Assembly: GCF_046719765.1 (NCBI RefSeq)
Contig: NZ_JABEBY010000001.1
Location: forward strand, 124,001 to 188,000
DNA: 64,000 nt
Source of the DNA: Halonotius sp046719765
GTDB taxonomy: Archaea > Halobacteriota > Halobacteria > Halobacteriales > Haloferacaceae
Direction of reading: 5' to 3'
The position numbers and the translations under genes were made by a program. This document shows positions 23,784 to 30,624 of this stretch, piece by piece. The notes under the pieces are model-generated. The model did no database searches. It worked only from the letters and a program-made list of their open reading frames with translations, and was not told the DNA's origin. The first letter of the stretch is position 1. Every line of letters begins with the position of its first letter.

Positions 23784-24305
23784 ATGACCGCGAGCACGGA
23801 GTTGGCCGAACTGCTCGACGCTCGGCATGCGGCCGCCGAGCCGACGATCCCCTCGCCGGCGGTCGCCGAGTCGGTTGCGGCTCACGTTGGCGAGATTCGG
23901 GCGGCCGCACCACCAGCCACCCACGGCGGTGGCGACGAGCCAGCCATCGACTGGGCAACCGAAGCGATGGATGAGACACCGGTCAGCATGGTGATCTCCG
24001 GGCCAGCCTACGCCGACAACCCGATCTGGTATGTCAATGACGCCTTCGAGACGCTGACCGGCTACGACGAGCGCGACGTACTTGGCGAGAATCTGCGGCT
24101 ATTGCAGGGCGAGACAACAGACGCCGACGCGGTCGCTGATCTTCGAGAGGCGGTCGACATCTGGGAAGCGGCGGTCGTCGAACTTGATAACTATCGGGCC
24201 GACGGGAGCCGGTTTCGGAACCGGGTTGCGATCGCGCCGATCCCTGACGAAACGGGGACGATCAGCAACTGGGTCGGGCTGCAGGAAGCCGTCGACAACG
24301 CGTAG
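23784..24305 (+). CDS. single-domain LOV-like PAS protein lacking the photoactive Cys
   Basis: 173 residues from the ATG at 23784. Residues 1-60 are a Pro/Ala/Asp linker. Residues about 63-173 form one PAS domain: NPIWYVNDAFETLTGYDERDVLG, then ENLRLLQGETTD, and NYRADGSRFRNRVAIAPIPDETG ... WVGLQEAV. The spacing is that of LOV domains, whose motif is GRNCRFLQG; here the Cys position is Leu (GENLRLLQG). No kinase or output domain is attached. It may bind flavin as redox sensor or no cofactor at all, signalling through partner proteins. Confidence 0.8.
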   Translation: MTASTELAELLDARHAAAEPTIPSPAVAESVAAHVGEIRAAAPPATHGGGDEPAIDWATEAMDETPVSMVISGPAYADNPIWYVNDAFETLTGYDERDVLGENLRLLQGETTDADAVADLREAVDIWEAAVVELDNYRADGSRFRNRVAIAPIPDETGTISNWVGLQEAVDNA

Positions 24306-24331
24306 GGTTGGCTGTCGTCACGGAGCCTTGA

Positions 24332-24715
24332 CTACCCGTTTCGATCACGGTTGTCGGCATCCTGTTGGATCTCCTCGATGGCGGCTTCCTGTTCACCGCG
24401 GGCCAGCCCGCCGGATTCGACATGCCGGCCGTCGTACTGCCGGCGGGGGATCGCGTTCCACACCGATCCGTCGCGCTCGTCGTCGCTGCCGGCGACACGA
24501 ATGTAGAGGAGAATCGAGAGCCCACCCACGACAAGCCCGGCCGCGGGCGGCGGCAACAGCGACGCCGGCGCGGCGATCACCGGCGCGAGCAGCAGGAGGG
24601 CAGCAAGCACCGTTACCATCCCTTTGGCGAGCGAGGAGAGCCCACGGGCGGAGGCCATATCAGAGCTGTTCAGATACAGTAACAAATCGGTTCGGTCAAC
24701 GAGAGGGTTCGACAT
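24332..24715 (-). CDS. small two-helix membrane protein, function unknown
   Basis: 127 residues from the ATG at 24715 (MSNPLVDRTDLLLYLNSSDM); a GTG at 24766 would overlap the divergent dehydrogenase start. Two hydrophobic helices at about 28-45 (MVTVLAALLLLAPVIAAPASL) and 52-70, followed by a charged, Gln/Arg-rich cytosolic tail (RRQYDGRH, EEIQQDADNRDRNG). No family recognised. Its start is 43 bases from the divergent hydroxyacid dehydrogenase, so control regions must overlap. Confidence 0.6.
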   Translation of the reverse strand: MSNPLVDRTDLLLYLNSSDMASARGLSSLAKGMVTVLAALLLLAPVIAAPASLLPPPAAGLVVGGLSILLYIRVAGSDDERDGSVWNAIPRRQYDGRHVESGGLARGEQEAAIEEIQQDADNRDRNG

Positions 24716-24758
24716 CGATGCCCGTAGACTCAAGCCGCTGGCAGCAAACAGGAGGAAT

Positions 24759-25709
24759 ATGTCCACGCCACAGATCGCTGTCCTGCGACAGAAGATCCAC
24801 GGGCTTTCAGCCGATGACTACGCGGCGGCGTTGCGAGACGCACTTCCTGACGCCGAGATCGCCGTCGCGGCGACCCCACGCGAGGAACGCGAGCTTGTGG
24901 GATCGGCACCGATCGTCACCGGCTACGATCTGGATGCGGAGCTGATCGAAACCGCCGACGATCTTGATCTCTTCGCCGGCGTCTACGCGGGCGTCGACCA
25001 TCTTCCGTTGGAGACCTTCGAGGAAAACGACGTGGCGGTGACCAACGCCTCCGGCGTCCACGGGCCAAACATCGCGGAGTACGTGATCGGTGCAATCCTG
25101 AGCCACGTCCGGGGCTTTCCGCGGGCACGCCGCCAGCAGGACAACCGCGTCTGGCAGTCGTATCCCGCCCGCGAACTCCAGGGAAGCACGGTGACCGTCG
25201 TCGGCCTTGGGGCGATCGGCTCGGCGGTCATCGACCGGCTCGACCCCTTCGGCGTCGAGACGCTTGGCGTTCGCTACACCCCCGAGAAGGGTGGCCCGAC
25301 CGACGAGGTGTTTGGCTTCGATGAGATACATACAGCCCTCGCCCGCACAGACTATCTTGTGTTGGCCTGTCCGCTGACGGATGCGACCCGCGGGCTGATC
25401 GACAGCGACGCGCTGTTGACGCTGCCGACCGAGGCGTTTCTCGTCAACATCGCCCGCGGCGGCGTCGTCGACACCGACGATCTCGTGAGCGCGCTGCAGG
25501 CCAACCGGATCGCCGGCGCGGCCCTTGATGTGACCGATCCCGAGCCGCTGCCGGCCGACCACCCGCTGTGGGGATTCGACACTGTTTCGATCACGCCACA
25601 CAACGCCGGCCACACGCCGCGGTACTACGAGCGCACCGCCGAGATCCTCGCCGACAACGTCGAGCGATACCGCAACGGCGAGACCGACTTCGAGAATCGG
25701 GTGGTGTAA
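24759..25709 (+). CDS. D-isomer 2-hydroxyacid dehydrogenase
   Basis: 316 residues from the ATG at 24759, with AGGAGG three bases upstream; the longer reading from 24624 overlaps the divergent gene. NAD-binding VVGLGAIGSAVIDRL (about 147-161), substrate-site Arg in VNIARGGVVDTDDL (about 228-241), acid in ALDVTDPEPLP (about 255-265), and catalytic His in ITPHNAGHTPRYYE (about 278-291) are all present. Oxidises or reduces a 2-hydroxy/2-oxo acid with NAD(P). The specific acid (glycerate, phosphoglycerate, lactate) cannot be told; no ACT domain is attached. Confidence 0.88.
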   Translation: MSTPQIAVLRQKIHGLSADDYAAALRDALPDAEIAVAATPREERELVGSAPIVTGYDLDAELIETADDLDLFAGVYAGVDHLPLETFEENDVAVTNASGVHGPNIAEYVIGAILSHVRGFPRARRQQDNRVWQSYPARELQGSTVTVVGLGAIGSAVIDRLDPFGVETLGVRYTPEKGGPTDEVFGFDEIHTALARTDYLVLACPLTDATRGLIDSDALLTLPTEAFLVNIARGGVVDTDDLVSALQANRIAGAALDVTDPEPLPADHPLWGFDTVSITPHNAGHTPRYYERTAEILADNVERYRNGETDFENRVV

Positions 25710-25715
25710 CCCGGC

Positions 25716-26228
25716 TCAGCCGGCCACCGACACCACGATCGCCGGCGCGACCACCAACACCGTCGCCCCATAGACGAGCGCCGAGCGAAGCCACTGGCCG
25801 CGAACCGCTGTCGCCTGCTCCTCGTAGGGGCGACCGCCGGCCCGCGGAAGTACCAGATGCGCGAAAAAGGCGTAGATGAACCCCACGACGACGCCAACGC
25901 CGAGCAGATGCGCCGGGAGTGAGACACCGAACGCCGCCCCCAGGGTCGGCATCGCCCGGTCGACGCCGATGGCGACAAGCCCGTACAACAGCCCGGCCAG
26001 CCCGCCGGCGAGATGGTGGGCGATCATCGCCGTCCGAAACCGAACGTCCGCCGGCGGCGAGCGCGTCAGAACCCCGGCAGCGATGTAGGCCGGCGTGAAC
26101 CCCTCGGGCTGGCGGCTCATCGGCCAATCCATCACGAGGGCGGCGACCACGCCGGCGACAACACCCACAGCGAGAAACAGCGGCTCCGGTACCGCTCCCG
26201 GCAGTAGTCCACCCATCAGCGATCCCAT
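25716..26228 (-). CDS. uncharacterised multi-pass membrane protein
   Basis: 170 residues from the ATG at 26228, chosen because box A at 26252-26259 lies about 27 bases before it; the ATG at 26240 is the alternative. About four to five hydrophobic helices, with conserved-looking polar points MDWPMSRQPEGFTPAYIA and IAHHLAGGLAGLLYG (paired His inside a helix) and AHLLGVGVVVGFIYAFFAH. His in helices can point to metal or heme handling, but nothing confirms it. Convergent with the dehydrogenase, with six bases between stops. Confidence 0.6.
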   Translation of the reverse strand: MGSLMGGLLPGAVPEPLFLAVGVVAGVVAALVMDWPMSRQPEGFTPAYIAAGVLTRSPPADVRFRTAMIAHHLAGGLAGLLYGLVAIGVDRAMPTLGAAFGVSLPAHLLGVGVVVGFIYAFFAHLVLPRAGGRPYEEQATAVRGQWLRSALVYGATVLVVAPAIVVSVAG

Positions 26229-26251
26229 ACCCGAGGTCACCGGGGCGATCC

Positions 26252-26259
26252 GTAAATAA
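26252..26259 (-). promoter_or_regulatory. box A for membrane protein gene at 25716
   Basis: Minus strand TTATTTAC, about 27 bases before the ATG at 26228. The remainder of 26260-26470 shows no gene or repeat. Confidence 0.45.
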
Positions 26260-26470
26260 GCTCGTCAGACGCGGCGTGCGACGCGATAGCGTTCCGGGCG
26301 AGTAGCTGTCCGACTGGAGAATACCGACCGATAGTTCCTCGCAGGAGGTCAGATCGGATCGGGTTGTGCTGACGACACCACCAGCACTCGGCGTATGCAC
26401 AGCGAGTCGTTCGCGGCGGGAGCGGGGGTTCTCTCATCTGTTCGCGGCTGCGTCGACAAATACGATCCGC

Positions 26471-27289
26471 TCAACCGCCAACAACCGTAAACAACAGCAG
26501 ATTGTGGGCGCCTGGGCCGAGCCCGACGGCGGCAACAAACCCCAACAGCGCGTACCCCTCAGTTGGCTCGGCGTCGACATACTCCCGAAAGAGCACGACG
26601 ACCCCGGCGGCAACGCCGATCTTGACGAGAACGAACAGCCAGCCGACACCGATGGTCTCAGCGGTCGGCAGGGCTGCTGCCGCGTCAAGGATCAGTTGGG
26701 AGAGCGGCGTGCGCTCGCCGAACCCCAACACATCGACGCCGATCGCCGTCGAGACGCCATCCAGCGTGTGGCCGAAGAGGGCAAGCAGCCCGACCGCGCC
26801 GGTTGTCGCCGTCGCCGCCGGTCGGAGCCGCCGGAGCCCTAGCCAGCCGACGGCGGTCAGCGCGACCGTCACCAGCAGCCCGGCGGCCGGCCACGCCGGC
26901 GCGAGCGTCCCCCGAGCCGCTCCGACGCGTAGCGCGACGACGACCGTCAGAAGAACCGCGACGACCCCCCCGCCAGCAAGCAGCGAGGGAACCCGTGTCG
27001 GGCGAACGGCGTCGACGACGAGCCAGCCCGCCCCCGCCAGGATCGCGGTTGTGAGATACACCGCCGCCGTCCCGCCGAACGGGGCGACGGTCGCCGGCAG
27101 GCCATCGATCCCGTAGAGAACGTGCAGCGTCGAGCCGAGGGCCATCCACGGCGTCAGCGAGAGGATGTGGCGGGCCGCAACCGGCGGCCGTCGCCGGGCG
27201 AAGCCGACGCCGACGACGGCAACACCAGCAAGCAACACGAACGCGTAGGGCAGCGGCGGGAGGCTAAAGCCAGCCGGAAGCAACACCAT
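26471..27289 (-). CDS. DUF63-family integral membrane protein
   Basis: 272 residues, about eight hydrophobic helices. Family-like polar signatures lie at SLTPWMALGSTLHVLYG (about 44-60), LLALFGHTLDGVSTAIGVD (about 168-186) and ETIGVGWLFVLVKIGVAAG (about 219-237), where His, Asp and Lys sit within helices. DUF63 is an archaeal membrane family of unknown function. The neighbour deoC starts about 100 bases away on the other strand. A preceding short Met (MVLLPAGFSLPPLPY) fits as the start. Confidence 0.78.
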   Translation of the reverse strand: MVLLPAGFSLPPLPYAFVLLAGVAVVGVGFARRRPPVAARHILSLTPWMALGSTLHVLYGIDGLPATVAPFGGTAAVYLTTAILAGAGWLVVDAVRPTRVPSLLAGGGVVAVLLTVVVALRVGAARGTLAPAWPAAGLLVTVALTAVGWLGLRRLRPAATATTGAVGLLALFGHTLDGVSTAIGVDVLGFGERTPLSQLILDAAAALPTAETIGVGWLFVLVKIGVAAGVVVLFREYVDAEPTEGYALLGFVAAVGLGPGAHNLLLFTVVGG

Positions 27290-27390
27290 ACCCTCGGTTT
27301 TGGTGAGTCGGTAGAAAGGGTTGTGGTCGCCGGCGTCGTGTGTTGCTCACTGGTGGGGAGCTTTTTGCCGCTAGGTGGTCTCCGGAGCGT

Positions 27391-28038
27391 ATGAAGCGCG
27401 CCGACCTTGCGGCGATGATCGACCACACCGTTCTGGGGCCAACGACGACGGCTGACGACGTTTCGGGTGTAGTGAGCGAGGCCACCGCGGCTGGCATGAA
27501 CGTCTGCATCCCACCCTGCTACGTCGATAGTGTCGCCAGCGACGCCCCGGATGCTCTCACCGTCGCCACCGTCATCGGCTTCCCACAGGGCCAAGCCGAT
27601 CCCGAGATCAAACGCGAGGCTGGCTCGGTCGCCTGGAAAGCCGGCGCGGACGAACTCGACGTGGTGCTCAATGTCGGTCGCCTGAAAGCCGGCGCGGATG
27701 ACGCCGTCGCCGACGAACTCGGCGCGGTCGTCGCCTCGGTGCCGATCCCGGTGAAGGTCATCATCGAAGCCGGGCTGCTTACCGACGAGGAGAAACATCG
27801 TGCCTGCGAGGCCGCCGTCGACGCCGACGCCGATATGGTGAAAACCTCAACCGGCTTTGCCGACAGCGAGCCGAGCGGGACGACCGTGGCCGATGTCGAA
27901 CTGATGGCCGACTACCTGCCGGTCAAGGCCAGCGGTGGGATCGCTGACTACGAGACGGCGATGGCAATGATCGAGGCGGGAGCCGCGCGGATCGGGGCCT
28001 CCAGCGGGCCTGCGATCCTCGATGGCGCGCCCGAATAG
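27391..28038 (+). CDS. deoC: deoxyribose-phosphate aldolase
   Basis: 215 residues from the ATG at 27391 (MKRADLAAMIDHTVLGP). Signature pieces: IDHTVLGP near the start, VIGFPQGQ (about 77-84), GADELDVVLNVGRLKAG (about 97-113), the Schiff-base Lys strand VKVIIEAGLLT (about 133-143) and MVKTSTGF (about 164-171), and VKASGGI (about 188-194). It cleaves 2-deoxyribose 5-phosphate to glyceraldehyde 3-phosphate and acetaldehyde in nucleoside catabolism. Length is standard for archaeal DeoC. Confidence 0.94.
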   Translation: MKRADLAAMIDHTVLGPTTTADDVSGVVSEATAAGMNVCIPPCYVDSVASDAPDALTVATVIGFPQGQADPEIKREAGSVAWKAGADELDVVLNVGRLKAGADDAVADELGAVVASVPIPVKVIIEAGLLTDEEKHRACEAAVDADADMVKTSTGFADSEPSGTTVADVELMADYLPVKASGGIADYETAMAMIEAGAARIGASSGPAILDGAPE

Positions 28039-28094
28039 CGGCGAGGGGGTCGAAACAGCAACCTCTTAGGGTGCCGCCCGAATTGCCTTCGGCA

Positions 28095-29990
28095 ATGAGC
28101 GACTCCCCCTCCGATCCCGAGGACTCCGTCCGGGAGGCGGTTGAGCGATCCCGCAGCGGCGCGCCGGCGGTCGGCGAAGTCCTCCGCGATCGGTTTTCCG
28201 CCGACGAAGTGTTTCAGCGGGTGGTGGCCGCCGCCGACGAGGAGATCACCTCCGGTGTTCGGGAGCTGTTTTTCAGTGCGGTCGCCGCCGGCTTTGCGAT
28301 CACGATCACGTTTCTGCTGTATGCCTCGCTGTCGGCGGCCAGCGACAACCCCGTTATCGGCGTCATGCTGTACCCGCTTGGTTTCATCTACATTATCATC
28401 GGTGGCTACCAGCTGTACACCGAAAACACGCTGCCACCGGTCGCGCTGACCATCGAGCGACTGGCCAGTCTTCCGACGCTGCTGCGCCACTGGCTAATCG
28501 TCCTGACAGGAAATTTCACCGGCGGCGCGATCGGTGCGGTCGCCTTGGCCTACGGCGGTGTCTTCGATGCGAAAACGTCGACCAAAGCCATCGAGCTGGC
28601 CGAAAAGGGTGCGTTCGAAACCGGCTGGTGGTCGCTGTTTTTCAAAGCGGTGTTCGCCGGGCTGATCGTCGCCGGCGTCGTCTGGGTTGTCTTTTCGGCA
28701 ACCGATACGGTCTCCCGGCTGCTCGTCGTCTACATCGCCTTTCTGGCGATCCCACTGGGGAATCTGTTCCACGTCGTCGTCTCCTTTACCGAGGTCATCT
28801 ATCTCGTCTTGCTCGACCGACTGGCCCTCCTGCCGGGACTCACCGGCTTCGTGCTCCCAGTCTTACTCGGGAACACGCTTGGCGGCGTCGTGTTAGTCAC
28901 CGTCGTCAACTACTTCCAGACGAGCGAACGGCGGCTGGAAAACGCCCGGTTCGAGGGGCTGAGTCGACGGCTCACACTTCCTGAGTGGGTGTTCGGTCGG
29001 TTCGCCGGCCGGTCGTACGTGCCGATTCTTGATTCGGTTGAGGCGACGCTGGTCGGCGAGGATCGCTACCGGGTGATGGTACCGATCACGAACCCGCGAA
29101 CCGATACGGAGCTCGTCGAACTTGCCGCCCGGATCGCCGGCCAGCAGGAGAACGCCACCGTCCACGTTGTCCACATCATTCAGGCCCCCGAACAGCTCTC
29201 CTTGGTCAGCGGTGGCAACATCGAACGGATCGAGGCCGAATCCAGCAAGCGGATGCAGGACATCTACGCGCTCGGCGAGAAATGCGATGTCGACATCACC
29301 GTCACCTCGCTGGCGAGTCATCACGCCTTCGAGGAGATCTTCGATATGGCGCGCCGAACCCAACCGGAACTGGTCGCCATGGAGTGGGGCGACCATCAGC
29401 TGTGGCATGCGGCCCGTGCTGAACGCCCGTTGGATGAGATCACCAATCAGCTCCCCTGTGACTTTGCGATCTTCAAGGATCGCGGCCTTGACCCCTCAGA
29501 TATCCTGATCCCGACAGCCGGCGGCCCCGACTCGGGGCTGAGTGCGGAGATCGCCGCCGCGCTGCAGTCGGCGGTCGGGGCATCGGTGACGCTGCTCCAC
29601 GTTGTCGACGATCCAAGCGAAACGGCTGCTGGCGAGGCGTTCCTCGACAGCTGGGCCGCCGAACACGATCTTGCGGATGCCGAGCAGATCGTCGACACCG
29701 GCGGCGATATCGAGGCGGCGATCAAGCGGGCGGCCGACAACGCGACACTCGTCGCCATCGGCGCGACCGAGCGCGGCCTGATCTCCCGGCTCGCAAGCGA
29801 CTCCCTCCATCTCGACGTTGTCAACGAGGTTGAGTGCTCGGTGCTGTTGGCCGAACGCCCCTCCTCGCGGTCGCTCCTGAAGCGGCTGTTCGGCAGCGGG
29901 CAGCGCGATAAAGATCGGTCAGATATCACCCCGGGCAGCCACAACGCCAAAACCGGTGGCGACGACACGGTGGCAGATCCAGAGGAGTGA
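28095..29990 (+). CDS. formate/nitrite transporter (FNT) fused to tandem UspA domains
   Basis: 631 residues from the ATG at 28095. Residues about 40-290 are an FNT-family channel: six helices with LLRHWLIVLTGNFTGGAIGAV and FVLPVLLGNTLGGVVLVTVVNY as the two half-helix loops. Residues about 318-600 are two UspA-like domains (start DRYRVMVPITNPRTDTELVEL; second from about 460 at PSDILIPTAGG). The tail is close to that of the APC permease at 30625. FNT proteins pass formate, nitrite or hydrosulfide; the USP tail could bind nucleotide and regulate. I know of no characterised FNT-USP fusion. Confidence 0.85.
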   Translation: MSDSPSDPEDSVREAVERSRSGAPAVGEVLRDRFSADEVFQRVVAAADEEITSGVRELFFSAVAAGFAITITFLLYASLSAASDNPVIGVMLYPLGFIYIIIGGYQLYTENTLPPVALTIERLASLPTLLRHWLIVLTGNFTGGAIGAVALAYGGVFDAKTSTKAIELAEKGAFETGWWSLFFKAVFAGLIVAGVVWVVFSATDTVSRLLVVYIAFLAIPLGNLFHVVVSFTEVIYLVLLDRLALLPGLTGFVLPVLLGNTLGGVVLVTVVNYFQTSERRLENARFEGLSRRLTLPEWVFGRFAGRSYVPILDSVEATLVGEDRYRVMVPITNPRTDTELVELAARIAGQQENATVHVVHIIQAPEQLSLVSGGNIERIEAESSKRMQDIYALGEKCDVDITVTSLASHHAFEEIFDMARRTQPELVAMEWGDHQLWHAARAERPLDEITNQLPCDFAIFKDRGLDPSDILIPTAGGPDSGLSAEIAAALQSAVGASVTLLHVVDDPSETAAGEAFLDSWAAEHDLADAEQIVDTGGDIEAAIKRAADNATLVAIGATERGLISRLASDSLHLDVVNEVECSVLLAERPSSRSLLKRLFGSGQRDKDRSDITPGSHNAKTGGDDTVADPEE

Positions 29991-29997
29991 GCGACCG

Positions 29998-30432
29998 TCA
30001 GTCGTCGCCTCGGGGCAGGGCGATGACGGGTCGGTCAGCGTGGGTGACGAGTTTGACCGAGAGATCACCGGAGAGAAACTGCACGAGTCGGTTGCCGCCC
30101 CGGGAGCGGTAGGCGATCGCGCTGGCGTCGATCGCGCTGGCAACGTCGAAGATCGCGTCGACGACGTTCCGGCTGTAGGCTTTCTGTAGCTCTGCATCGG
30201 GGAACTCCGCTCTGACGGCCTCGGCGGCGTTTTTGGCGATTTCTTCGGACTGTTCGACCGGCGTTTTGTCGGGCGAGCCGCCGCCTTTCTCGATGACGTG
30301 GAGGACGGTCACCCGCCTCGGATCATAGGGTGCGAGCGCGCGCGCCGTCTTGCGAGCGTCGGTCTCGGTGGCGACCGGGAGGAGGACGTGGGCAAGCATG
30401 TCGTCTGCGTCGTGATCGACCGAATCGTCCAT
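29998..30432 (-). CDS. stand-alone universal stress protein, UspA family
   Basis: 144 residues. After an acidic leader, HVLLPVATETDARKTARAL starts the Rossmann-like alpha/beta fold; TVLHVIEKGGG gives strand two, and the C-terminal part IDASAIAYRSRGGNRLVQFLSGDLSVKLVTHADRPVIALP matches the nucleotide-binding USP end (G..R..LSGDLSVKLVTHADRPV), though the usual first G-x2-G is SRGGNR. It lies between the two transporter-USP fusions and is convergent with the first, eight bases apart. Confidence 0.85.
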   Translation of the reverse strand: MDDSVDHDADDMLAHVLLPVATETDARKTARALAPYDPRRVTVLHVIEKGGGSPDKTPVEQSEEIAKNAAEAVRAEFPDAELQKAYSRNVVDAIFDVASAIDASAIAYRSRGGNRLVQFLSGDLSVKLVTHADRPVIALPRGDD

Positions 30433-30454
30433 ACTGGGTTCACCGAGAGCGGTC

Positions 30455-30461
30455 GCATAAG
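30455..30461 (-). promoter_or_regulatory. box A for the UspA gene
   Basis: CTTATG on the minus strand, about 26 bases before the ATG at 30432. Confidence 0.4.
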
Positions 30462-30601
30462 GGTTGTGTCGAGCGATGGCTCGCAGCCGAACCCATTAAG
30501 AGCGACGACCGCAACCACCCGGTATGTTCGGTCGCTGCTGTCTCATCACAACCGTTTCGCCACCGGGCTGTCGGCAGCACCATACCGTATGCCGAAATAA
30601 C

Positions 30602-30618
30602 TCCTCCGTACCGGAGGA
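30602..30618 (+). promoter_or_regulatory. perfect 7-bp hairpin containing the Shine-Dalgarno of the APC-USP gene
   Basis: TCCTCCG (30602-30608), loop TAC, CGGAGGA (30612-30618). The right arm is the GGAGG ribosome-binding sequence, seven bases before the ATG at 30625. In RNA the hairpin would hide it. As DNA it is also a dyad that a dimeric regulator could bind. Confidence 0.6.
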
Positions 30619-30624
30619 TCACGG

